In this document: positions 7,630 through 16,755 of the stretch, piece after piece
How positions within the stretch are numbered: the first letter of the stretch is position 1
Layout: the number at the start of each line of letters is the position of its first letter
From: Parvularia atlantis
Lineage: Eukaryota; Opisthokonta; Rotosphaerida
DNA: 16,805 bases
Direction: 5' to 3'
Assembly: GCA_943704415.1 (NCBI GenBank)
Contig: CALSCO010002252.1
Location: forward strand, 1-16,805
Program-made: the position numbers and the translations under genes
Notes under the pieces: generated by a model
Databases searched by the model: none
Told to the model about the DNA's origin: nothing
Seen by the model: only the letters and a program-made list of their open reading frames with translations

Positions 7630-10600
7630 ATGGGCGTGGCGCGGGGTCGTCGCGTGGCGCCAACGCGGCGCCGTCTGCTGCGCGGCCCGCTGCCGCTGCC
7701 GCTGCTGCTGCTGCTGCTGCTGCTGCTCGGCGTGCTGCTCGCCGCCCTCGGCGCCGACGCGGTCGGGCAGCGCAGCGACGCGCGCGACGGCGACGACACA
7801 CGCGGCGTCGTGACGAAGGCGGGCGCCGTCACCGCGCTCGAGCACGCGCACGCGGCAGCGGCAGCGGCGGAGGAGGGCGAGGCACGTGCCGAGCTGCCGG
7901 TGGTCGAGCAGCATGTGGTGGAACAGCCTGCTGCCCAAGCCGACAAGGTCGAGCAGCAGGCCGATACACAAGCCGACCAATCGCCCGCGGATGAGCAGCC
8001 TGCGGTCGAGCATCCTGCCGCGGAGCAGGCCGATGCCTTGCAGCCCGCCGATCAGGAGCAGCAGCCCGTGGATGACCAGCAGCAGCAGCAGGCCGACTCT
8101 CAAGCTGACCCGCAGCCCGCCGATCAGGAGCAGCAGCAGGCCGATGACAAACCCGCCGACCAGCAGCCCGCCGATCAGGGGCAGCAGCCCGCAGACGACC
8201 AGCAGCAGCAGCAGGCCGACTCTCAAGCTGACCCGCAGCCCGCCGATCAGGGGCAGCAGCCCGCAGACGACCAGCAGCAGCAGCAACCCGCGGATAATCC
8301 GCAACAGGAGCAGACTGACGCTCAAGTCGATGACAACCAGTCGGTCAATGACAAGCCAGCCGATGACAACCAGCCGGCTGATGACAAGCCAGCCAACCCG
8401 CAACCCGCCGACCAAGACCAAAAGGCTCCCGACAATCCGTTCAGGGTCGCGCGCGACGACTGCCAGGATCCGATGGACTTCCTCGAGAGGAGCGGCCTGC
8501 CGCCGACGCTGGACAACATCAAGAAGTGGGAGGTGTGCCGGCTCGGCGTTTGGTGGCGCACGGCCGACGGACGGTGCGCTCGTGTGTGCGCAGCTGGCGT
8601 GCGCCGAGCTGGACCGGCCGACGCCCGATCCACGCGACTTTGGATCGTACTCGGACTGGCTCGACGCGGCCAAGATCAAGCCCACGGGGGAAAACTGGCG
8701 CTACTACAGTTCGGTGCAGAGGGTGCACCACCCGCGAGCCATTCAGCGGCGACCGCTGACGCGCGCGCGCGTGCAGGCGGCCAAGGAGGAGGCGGCCGCG
8801 CTCGCAGCAAAGCAAGAGGCCGATGCCCTGGCGAAGGCCGCGGCAGACGCAGAGGCGGACCAGCAGGTGGCAGCGCTGGTGACGGACAAAGGCGACGGGC
8901 CAGAAGCACAGGCCGACCCGCCGAGCGAACCTGACGTGCAGCTGGACGAGCAGATAGACGTCGTCGAGAACCCGCATGCGATCGACAGCCACGTGAGCGA
9001 CGAGCAGGCAATCAAAGACCTTGCGATCCTGTCGCCGCAGGAGGTGCGGACTTGTATGGCGGCGGCAAGCGGCGGCCTGGCTCAGCGCACCTGTCGTGCG
9101 CAGTGGCTCCAGCAGAACAATCTGCCCGTCTCGCCAGACTCGATGCTCAAGTACTCCGAGTATGTGCGGCAGGCGAGCGTTGTGTCGCTGGCCAAGGTGC
9201 GAAATGCGGAGCTGCCTGGGCAACGGCGCTCTGACGCGCGGGCGCAGCCGAAGGAGGAGACGCTCGACGAGTGGCTCGAGGCCAACAGCTTCCCCAAGGA
9301 CGACGAGCACAACAAGTTGGTGCGCCCGGCGCTTCGACGGCCGCACAGGCTGTTTACTGCGTGCGCTCGTGCGCAGTTCGACGAGTTCCGCAAGTCGCTC
9401 GCGGTTGCGGCCGACCAACCCGCGGACCAGGCCGGCGATCAGCCCGATCAGCCAGCTCAGCCGGATCAGCCAGACGCGGACCAACCCGCAGACCAGCCCG
9501 CGGACCAGGCCGCAGACCAGCCCGCACACCAGCCCGCAGACCAGCCCGATGAGCAGGCCCAGGAGGACGAGCCCCATGAGCAGCCGCTGAGCCACCTGAG
9601 CCCACAGTCGGAGATGAACAAGCCCGAGGAAGCGGAGGACCAGGGCCCGCCAGAGGTGCGCACGCGCTCTCACACGCACACTCGCTCAACCTCACCGCGC
9701 GCTCGCAGCCGCCCGTGCCCGCCTCGGCGCGGCTGCACTTTGAGGAGTGGCTCAAGCTGCAAGATAGCAATGTCTCGCCCGACGCGCTACGCCAGTGGCG
9801 GCTCCAGTACCGCCCGCTGGCCAACGGTGCGCCTGCCGCCGCCGCTGCTGCTGCTTGCTGTGCACGTGGCCTGACGCGAGTGCGCAGCGCAAAACGACAT
9901 GACTCTGCACTTTGAGGAGTACCTGGAGGGGCTCGGTCTCGAGGCCAACTACAAGTCGCTGCGCAGCTACGAGTTTTTTGTGCAGGATCCGAACGCGGGC
10001 GCCGAGATCGGCGAGGTGCTGTGCGCCCGCGCAAAGCGGGGACGGTCGCTGACCTCTCCGCACGTTCAGGACGGCCTTGAACAGGACATGCTCAAGTCGA
10101 GCAACTCGGATGTGATCATGGGACGCGCGTACACAGCGTGGACGAAGAAGGAGGGCCTTGAGCCGTCGGCCGACTCGCTCAAGGAGTTTGTGCGCATCTA
10201 CAGCCTGCCGCACCAGCAGACTTTCCAGGGCCACATTGCGTGCGTGCGCCCGGTGCCGGCGCGGTCGGTGCTGACGTCGTGCGCGGCGTTGGCGCAGGTA
10301 CCGCGCGTGGCTGCAGGACAACAACCTGCAGCCGCAGCTGTCGACGTATCTGACGTACGTGGACGATGTGCGGCACAAGAGCTCCAAGGGTGCGCGCGCG
10401 CGCGTGCGTGCCGTGCCTCTCGCAGTGCTCGCGCTGACGCTTGCGAAACGTCAGACAACATTACGCCCGAGCTGCCTGTCGCCATGCCCAAGTACACCGA
10501 CTGGATCGTCAAAACGGGCAAGGCCGACGGTGCGGTCGCGTGACTGTGTGCGTGTGTGCGCGCGCGCTGGTGCTCACGCGCGCGCGACGGCAGAGGCCGA

Positions 10601-12061
10601 GGCATTTGAGCAGTACCAGTCGCTCAAGGCGCTCCTGTCGCGCGTGATGAACCTGGTCAACGATCGCCACAGTGCGCTCGCGCTCTGCCGTCGCCGAGTA
10701 CGCTGACCGCTCGCCCGACCGCAGTCACGCTCGACATCGGCGTCGACTACTCCGACTTCCCCGAGTACCAGCGGTGGGCACAGGACAGCGGCCTGACCGA
10801 GTCGCTCACGTCGTGGTACATGTACCTCGTGCACCTATCGAGTGCGTCGGGCCGGCGCAACCCTTGTGCCGCACGTCTGACCATTTGGCGGCCGCAGACG
10901 AGGCACACTCGAAGACGACCGCGGCGCTCGAAGCACAGGAAGTGCTCGAGGCGCAGGAGGTGCGCGAGGCACAGGCATACGCGCCGGCAGCGGACGACAG
11001 CGACAGCGACGGCTTTGCGGACGCGCGTGACACGGACAACCGTGCGGTGGTGGATAACGACACCGGTGCGCGCTTCCCTGTCGTGCGGACAAAGGCTCAC
11101 GCTGCGCGCGCAGTCGTCACGAGCGCGCCCGAGGTCGCGGGCGAGTTCCCGAAGGGTTACATCTTCTTCGGCGTGGGCGCGACCCTCGTCGGCCTCTACC
11201 TCTTCCGCTCACGCGTGCAATCGATCCGCCACGTCAACGTGCGCTGCCGCCCGCGCTGATGAGCGGCCGCACTCACCTGGGTCGTGTGCGCAGGGGTACT
11301 ACAATGGCGGTGGCAATGACGGCGCCACCCTCCCTCCGCCCGTCACGAACAGCGACGGCCCTTCGTCGACGTGGCGGGCCATCGCCGCCGACACGCGCAC
11401 GTTCTTCCACGAGGCGCTCGGCCGCGGCGGGAGCGGCGGTGGCAGCGAGCCGAAGTGGGCGCCACCCGGGCCACCCGCGCCGGTCTTTCAACAACAGCAG
11501 CAGCAGCAGCCCGTGCCGCGCGTCGTTTCTCCTGACCTCGCGATCGGTGCGTCTGCGCACGCTCTGTGCTGGTGCTGGGCACTGATGGCGGTGGCGGCGC
11601 AGACGTTAAGGTGGCCGAGGAGCGCGATGATGAGATCGAGGATCTGGACGGGGACAGCCGGCGCCCCCAGCCGCCGCCGTCGCGCTACCGCCTCGCGCCC
11701 GGTGCGTGGCGTCTACTTGGCGCGCGCTCGCTCATGTGCCGTGGCAGACGCGTCGCCCGCCAAGAAGCCCGGGATGAGCCTCGCCAAGAAGCCCGCGGGC
11801 GTCAGCACGGCCGTGCCGCCGGCCGCCGCGTCGACGGCCAAGTCGCTGCGTCTGGGCGCCGTCAAGGCCGCCGCGCCGATTGCGCCGTCCTCGGCGCCGC
11901 CGCCCGCCGAGCCCGCGCCCGCGCCCGCGCCGGCTGAGGCGATCGCCGCGCCGCCAAGCGATCTGCCGTCTGCGCCGCCCGCGGGGGACGACGTCGGCGC
12001 GGTCGGCAGCGGCGCAGGCAGCGGGTGGGGCGAGACGTGGCCGGACGAGGAGCAGTGGTGA
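7630..12061 (+). CDS. Unrecognised membrane protein with Q/D/P repeats and about ten WL-motif repeats
   Basis: Seventeen exons: 7630-8532, 8594-8722, 8777-9043, 9104-9196, 9248-9319, 9377-9655, 9709-9826, 9888-10015, 10070-10239, 10298-10389, 10455-10529, 10594-10671, 10725-10841, 10898-11238, 11294-11546, 11603-11701, 11748-12061. The joined frame is exactly 1,176 codons. A basic N-region and a Leu-rich core (residues 21-41, from a CTG repeat) form a signal peptide or anchor. Residues ~95-265 and the exon at 9377-9655 are Gln/Asp/Pro/Ala-rich. Between 8461 and 10838 lie about ten copies of a ~30-residue motif: aromatic-x2-Trp-Leu, a Gly/Asn-Leu turn, then Tyr-x2-Tyr-Val. Residues 927-943 are a transmembrane segment followed by RSRVQSIRH. 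The tail (955-1175) is low complexity with Q7 and ends WGETWPDEEQW. The predicted topology is lumenal or extracellular repeats with a cytosolic tail. I recognise no family; a SAM-like helical fold is possible but unsupported. Confidence 0.7.
7702..7725 (+). repeat. (CTG)8 repeat encoding poly-leucine
   Basis: Eight perfect CTG codons make the hydrophobic core of the N-terminal signal sequence of the WL-repeat protein. Length changes in the repeat would directly alter the signal's hydrophobic length. Confidence 0.85.
8041..8289 (+). repeat. Internal coding duplications, 123-bp and 72-bp periods
   Basis: A block of about 47 bp at 8080-8126 recurs essentially unchanged at 8203-8249 (period 123 bp, 41 codons). 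A block at 8164-8210 recurs at about 8236-8282 (period 72 bp, 24 codons). Both encode Gln/Ala/Asp/Pro-rich units such as QPADQ and ADDQQQQQ. Near identity at the DNA level suggests recent expansion. Confidence 0.8.
9405..9560 (+). repeat. Second DQPA-type coding repeat
   Basis: The exon at 9377-9655 encodes many short DQPAD, DQPDQ and HQPAD units between WL repeats 4 and 5. Composition matches the first Q/D/P block but the units are shorter and less regular. It is probably a disordered spacer. Confidence 0.7.
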
Positions 12062-12512
12062 TGCTGTTAATGTTCGGAACACTCTGGAAGTGCCGCAGTG
12101 ATCTTTCCTTCGCCCAATTGGCCCAGTGCCGTTTGTCCCGCCCGCGTCGGGTGGCTGTACGGGCCGCGCCGCGCGCCGCGGCGTGTGCACGAGCACGACG
12201 CGCTGTGTCCCTCTCGCACGAGCGTGGCAGGCGCGGCAATGGCTCACGGCCGCCGTTGCCGGTGTCGTGCGGCTCTTTTTTCCTTTCCTCTGTGTTTTCG
12301 CACGCTGACTTTCACCCGCGCACGTCGCGCCGCCCGCTCTGCGCCGCCGCCCGTTGTACCCCCCTCGTCTCCACGCCCCTCCGTTAGCGCGCCGCCCGCC
12401 GCGCCGCCCCGCCGCGCCGCCCGCCGCGCCGCCTCACCCAGCGAGCGTCGCTTTTCCGGGCGTCTTCCGGCCGCAGGTCTCCCCGTCACCCTACGTCATC
12501 GCTGCGTCACCG
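12062..12512. promoter_or_regulatory. Intergenic region with putative cyclophilin promoter
   Basis: These 451 bp hold the 3' end of the WL-repeat gene and the 5' region of cyclophilin A. Visible features are the palindrome CCAATTGG (12114-12121), which carries a CCAAT box on both strands, a T-rich pyrimidine tract (12271-12300), and a strand-asymmetric run of CGCCGCC units (about 12385-12435) just upstream of the ATG. No TATA box and no further gene are seen. Confidence 0.45.
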
Positions 12513-13357
12513 ATGGCCCTGCCCAAGGTCTACTTTGACATCACGATCGGTGCGGCCTGCTGCGGCTGCTGCGCCGTTCTCTTCTCTTCACTCACGACGG
12601 GCACATCGGGCCACAGGCGGTGCCGCGGCCGGCCGCATCATCATGGAGCTGCGCTCGGACGTCGTCCCCAAGACGGCCGGTGCGGCTGCGGCTGCGCGTC
12701 GACGGGAGGGACGCGCTCATCCGCCCCGGCCGCGCGCAGAGAACTTCCGCGCGCTGTGCACGGGCGACAAGGGCTTCGGCTACAAGGGCAGCTCGTTCCA
12801 CCGCGTCATCCCGGGCTTCATGTGCCAGGCACGCCGGCCGCCCCCCACTGGTTGTGCGCTCGCCCCCCTCGCTCATGTCGCCGACAGGGCGGCGACTTCA
12901 CCAACCACAACGGCACGGGTGGCAAGTCGATCTACGGCAACAAGTTCGAGGACGAGGTGCGCACTCTCACCTCTTCCCGCGGCCCGCTCACCACGTCTGT
13001 CGCGCGCCCGCAGAACTTCAAGCTGAAGCACACCGGCGCCGGCATCCTCTCGATGGCCAACGCCGGCCCGAACACCAACGGCTCGCAGTTCTTCCTGTGC
13101 ACGGCCGAGACCGCCTGGTGCGCCCGCTGGCGGCGTCAAGCGATGGCGCTCGCGTGCTTACGGCGGACGCAGGCTCGACGGCAAGCACGTCGTGTTTGGC
13201 AAGGTCGTCGAGGGCATGAACGTCGTCAAGGCCATCGAGGCCGTCGGCTCGCAGTCCGGGTGCGTCTGCGCGCCGTCTGTGCTGTCCGCTTGCGCTCATG
13301 GCGCGACACAGCAAGACGTCGAAGCCCGTCGTCATCGCCGACAGCGGCCAGCTCTGA
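12513..13357 (+). CDS. Cyclophilin A-type peptidyl-prolyl cis-trans isomerase
   Basis: Seven exons: 12513-12549, 12617-12679, 12740-12828, 12888-12956, 13014-13117, 13173-13259, 13312-13357, giving 164 residues. The enzyme catalyses cis-trans isomerisation of Xaa-Pro bonds and is the cyclosporin A receptor, usually cytosolic. Residue numbering runs in register with human CypA: Arg55, Phe60, Met61, Gln63, Phe113, Trp121 and His126 are all present ([27 protein letters not shown]). The C-terminus [14 protein letters not shown] is canonical. There is no signal peptide or extra domain, which fits the cytosolic form. Intron 3 (12829-12887) has a GC donor. The gene converges on the kinase gene with 172 bp between stop codons. 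Confidence 0.97.
12829..12887 (+). other. GC-AG intron in cyclophilin
   Basis: The junction reads TGCCAG|GCACGC ... CCGACAG|GGCGGCGAC. Removing 59 bp restores [16 protein letters not shown], the invariant cyclophilin core, leaving no freedom to place the donor elsewhere. The flanking CAG|GCACG is the same as at the other GC-AG intron (713-763). Confidence 0.93.
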
Positions 13358-13529
13358 GCGGCGCGCGCACGACGAGCGTCTTCGGCGATCTCTGCGGCGT
13401 CGTGTGTCGCATCTCGCCGCCGGCCGCTCTGCCGCCCGTCTCTGTCATTTCTGTGCGTGTGTGCGCGAGCCGCGCCCGTCCGTGGCCTGTGTCCCCGTGT
13501 GTATGTGTGTCTCCCCGTGTGTTGTCGCG
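13358..13529. terminator. Convergent 3' region, GT-rich
   Basis: These 172 bp separate the stop codons of cyclophilin (+) and the kinase (-). The stretch at about 13445-13525 is GT-rich on the + strand (repeated GTGTGT and CCCCGTGTGT), like GU-rich downstream elements of polyadenylation sites for cyclophilin. No AATAAA is present, so the cleavage signal is not canonical. Confidence 0.4.
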
Positions 13530-15929
13530 TTACAGCCTCATGTTGCTAATGATGCGCTCGGCCAGCTGCCGGTACGCGGCCAGCGAGCCGCGGATGCGCC
13601 GGAAGCGCACGCCGTGCATGTGCAGCCGGTCGAGCGGGACGATGGCGACCTGGGCCATCACGTCGCCCGTGTGGTCCTGGAAGTAGAACGTGCCGTGCTT
13701 GTCGGTGAAGTGCTCGAGGTTCTCGTGCTTGAGGCTGGCCTCTAGCTCGTGCACGAGGGCCTCGCGCGGGCGCCCCGACGTGGTCGAGACCGTGAACAGC
13801 CCCGACAGCTTCAACGGTCGCTGCAGCAGTTGCTCCAGATCGGCGCCCGTGGGCGCGCCGTGCAGATGGTGGATCGGGTGCAGCGCGTCGCCCTCACCGC
13901 CTTCGTGCTCGTGCTCGTGCGGCGGTGGCGTGGCCGCGCGCCAGACGTGGCCGAGGGCTGAGCTGAGGAACTCAACCAGCTGCTGCCCGACCGACTGCCG
14001 CCGCTTGGGCAACGCCGGTGCGGGCGAGACGGCAGCTGACGCGGGCGAGACGACGGCGGATGCGGGCGAGACGACGGCGGATGCGGGCGAGGGCACTGGT
14101 GCTGTTGGGGCCGACGGTGCTGGTGCCGGTGCTGGTGCTTTTGGTGCTGGCGCTGGCGGTGAAGGCGCAGCAGATGGAGACGGCGCAGCCGCTGCCACCG
14201 CTGGCACGGACGCGTGAGCACAGCCCTCCGGCCCCTACAGACCCGCGCGCACCGCCAGAGAGGAACGAGCTGTATGCCGAGTCGATGTTGATCGGCTTGA
14301 CCCCCAGGTGCAGCCTGCTGTTGGCCTGGAGCTGGTGCGCGACGGCCGGGCTGGTCACGACCGCGACGCCGTCCATCGCCTCTTCGGCGCTGGCGTCGAC
14401 CGGCCCCGGCATGAGCATGTCGGCGATCTCGGGCGGGAGCCGCCCCTGGGCCTGCAGGCGCAGCTGGTAGGCGTGGATGAGGTGGTACAGCGCGAAGACG
14501 TGGCTCGTCGGGTCCTGCAGCCCCACTAGCACGTCCTCCTCCGTCATCGACTCGTCGTGCTGCAGCATCTCGTACACGGCCGCGGGCGAGGGGCGACCCC
14601 TGAACGGCGGCCGTTTCGGCAGGAAGTTGTTGGGCTGGCGACACGCTCTTGCGGTCAGCGGCGCGCGCCCGCCTCGCACGCAGTGGCGCACGCGCACCTC
14701 AGGCAGCAGGCCGTGGTCCGTCACGAACGGGTGCTTTTTGATCTCGGCGAGGGTAATGCGGTTCTCGGGGTTGACCTGCAGCATGCGGCAGACAAGGTCG
14801 AGCTCCTCTGCGCACAGGTCAGCACGCGTACCACTACCACTACGGCGAGCATGCACCGCGCTGGAGGAACGACGGGCAGCGGAAGAGGCCGCGGCGCACG
14901 GCCATGTAGAGGCTGTTGATGTCCTTGCCGTCGAACGGGAGCTGCCCGGTCAGGCATGCAAACAGGACAATGCCCGCGCTCCAGATGTCGGCCGCGGGCC
15001 CGTGGTACTCAATGCCCGAGTTCATCTCGGGCGCGGCGTAGTATGGGCTGCCGCAGAAGGTCGACAGGCGCTGGTTGCTCTTGAACACGTTGCTGAACCC
15101 AAAGTCGATCACCTTGATGTCGGTCTTGTCGTCCAGCAGCATGTTCTCCGGCTTGAGGTCGCGGTGGATGATGTGGTTCTGCCGTGTGCTCGCGTGAGTG
15201 CGCTGCAACGTGCGCGCCCGCCACGGACCTGGTGGCAGTAGTCCAGCGCCGAGACCAGCTGGCGGAAGAACTTGCGCGCCTCGCGCGACTGCAGCCGCCC
15301 GCGCGAGACGATATAGTCGAAGAGCTCGCCACCGCCGGCGTACTCGGTGACGATGTAGATGATTTCCTGCGCGACGTTGAGTGCACACAGGCGATGATCA
15401 AGAGCGACGATCAAGGGCGATGAGCGCGCGAGAAGGAGAACGCAGCACGCGCACGCGATCCGCACGCGACCCGAACAGCCCGCACACGATCCACGCGGCC
15501 CACAACGCACACGCACCTCGCTCTCAAAGCACTCAACGATTTTGATGATGTGCGGGTGGTCGAGCACGCGCAGGAACCGCACCTCGCGCAGGACACGCGC
15601 GATCTGCGCCGGGCCCTTGATCTTGTGCTTGAACAGCAGCTTGATCGCGTACTGCGCGTCGTCGGCCACCGATGCGGCCGCCAGCTGCAGCTGCAGCAGC
15701 GGGGCGCACCTTGGCGCGCGTCTCGCGGTGCGTGGCCACGCGCACGCGCCCAAACGAGCCCTGCCCGATCGTCTCGCCCAGCTCATACTCGCCCACGACG
15801 TCGGGCGCGTCGTGCGACCCTGGCGCCTGGTGCCACCGCCGCGCCTCGGGCACCTGCGCCGGCGCGCGGCGCGTGAGCGGGCGGCCCGCGCAAACGAGGC
15901 GGACCGGGACGCACCACACTCCTCGACAT
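13530..15929 (-). CDS. CAMKL (AMPK/MARK-related) Ser/Thr kinase with UBA-like and KA1 domains
   Basis: Eight exons: 15929-15915, 15853-15710, 15651-15517, 15366-15229, 15178-14857, 14807-14698, 14634-14253, 14200-13530, giving 638 residues. The kinase domain (~28-285) has the glycine loop GQGSFGRV (35-42), catalytic Lys57 (YAIK), HRDLKPEN (149-156), DFG (169-171) and the T-loop [14 protein letters not shown], whose Thr184 is the usual LKB1-type site. It should be an active kinase. Residues ~309-348 ([14 protein letters not shown]) resemble the UBA/autoinhibitory helices of AMPK-alpha. A Pro/Ala/Ser linker follows. The C-terminus (GVRFRRIRG to ISNMRL) is a KA1 domain, which in MARK/Kin1 kinases binds acidic phospholipids. 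The first coding exon is only 15 bp (MSRSV), chosen because it is the only upstream ATG splicing in frame. MARK/Par-1, Kin1 or another AMPK-related subfamily cannot be separated here. Confidence 0.9.
14041..14091 (-). repeat. 21-bp coding tandem repeat in the kinase linker
   Basis: Units at 14041-14061 and 14062-14082 are identical, and a third begins at 14083. They encode repeated SPASAVV in the disordered linker between the UBA-like segment and the KA1 domain. Perfect DNA identity indicates recent duplication. Confidence 0.8.
15367..15516 (-). other. Unusually long kinase intron (150 bp)
   Basis: The donor is GAG|GTGCGTGTG and the acceptor CGCGCAG|GAA. Both are placed firmly by the kinase core (CFESE joined to EIIYIVTEY). 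It is two to three times longer than the gene's other introns (49-63 bp). No coding sequence or RNA gene is recognised in it. Confidence 0.75.
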
Positions 15930-16747
15930 CCCGACGCGACGAATGAGTAAGAATTGTCACACTTTCGAAGGTCGAGCAGCGATGAACTACGGCACTAGGA
16001 TCGAGCAGATCGGGCTGCCGCGGACGCCGCTCGAGCGCGCACACGTCGCGCACGTTACGTCGCACACGTCGCACACACGTTGCACACACGTTGCACACAC
16101 GTTGCACACACGTCGCACACATCGCGGCCAACGCACGGCACAATGCTCGACGGCACGCGACAGCACGAGAGGCGCATCCATCTGTGATGAGTGAACGGTG
16201 GACGTGCGGCTGCACGCGCCCGCGGACGGCCCGGCGCTGACGACGCTGACTTTTCTTGCGGGCACGTTGGCTGGCAGATGCGCTGCGCACAGCTTGCTTT
16301 TGACGCTGCTGCGACGTTTTTCTCGTGCGACACCGTGGACCTCGTCGGACGCAGCACAGCCACGGCCGCTCGCAGAAGTGAAGTGCACACGACACAGACG
16401 AGCAGCGCACTCACTCTAGAAGAGCAGAACGCTGTGGATCTCGCGGCCGCTCGATGGGTGGTGGTGACACAGCGACACTGCAGCAGTCACGGCCGTCGAC
16501 CTACACTGGCCCGTGCACGCGTTCGCCCATGCACCGCTCACGACGCGGCTTGCACAGCGCATCGGACGTGGGGATGAGACGCTTAACTCAACTTCGACTC
16601 GGACCGTGGAGACCTTTTCGCGCTTTATGAAGCAAAGTACCCACTTCTCTCCATTTTCTCTCTTCCGTCTGCGCACTCTGCTCCAGTGAGCGATTCCGCT
16701 TTGTTTGCTTTTGCACAACATGTTTGCAATTCGGCTTTACAGGTGCG
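15930..16747. other. No gene supported; 5' flank of the kinase gene
   Basis: About 820 bp lie upstream of the kinase start. Open frames here lack family similarity, start codons or consistent splice structure. The left part should contain the kinase promoter, though no TATA box is seen in that orientation. From about 16590 the sequence becomes clearly less GC-rich, with pyrimidine tracts, leading into the TATA box at 16748. Confidence 0.4.
16070..16113. repeat. 11-bp tandem repeat (TGCACACACGT)
   Basis: Four contiguous 11-bp units, the first with C in place of T. Related shorter copies (CGCACACGT) lie just upstream at about 16040-16069 and a degenerate one downstream. It sits about 140-185 bp upstream of the kinase ATG. 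Confidence 0.85.
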
Positions 16748-16755
16748 TATAAAAG
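16748..16755 (+). promoter_or_regulatory. TATA box (TATAAAAG)
   Basis: This is a consensus TATA box in an AT-enriched stretch. Transcription would be expected to start 25-35 bp downstream, around 16775-16785. The first ATG after it (16793) is followed by a stop after three codons, so it is either a tiny uORF or interrupted by an intron. The gene itself lies beyond the window. Confidence 0.55.

Noticed and set aside
7360-8685. Long 441-codon open frame on the minus strand
   Set aside because: It is antisense to the signal sequence and Q/D/P repeats of the WL-repeat gene. Its Leu/Val-rich product mirrors CAG/GCC repeats on the other strand, and it crosses the first EF-hand exons of the neighbouring gene in the wrong frame.
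11294-12061. SCYL1-type C-terminus as a separate gene
   Set aside because: The KKPGMSLAKKP and final Trp/acidic motifs recall SCYL1-like tails, but there is no kinase or HEAT region, no promoter gap and no new start. The exons join in frame to the TM exon.
14010-14220. Separate gene for the Pro/Ala-rich region
   Set aside because: It is continuous in frame with the KA1 domain and joins the upstream kinase exon at a good acceptor (GTGCCAG at 14201), so it is a linker.
16070-16113. CRISPR-like array
   Set aside because: The units are 11 bp and contiguous with no spacers, in a eukaryotic nuclear sequence.
15943-16577. Plus-strand open frames upstream of the kinase
   Set aside because: They show no family similarity. 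One is the translation of the 11-bp repeat (His/Thr-rich) and the other lacks a sensible ATG.
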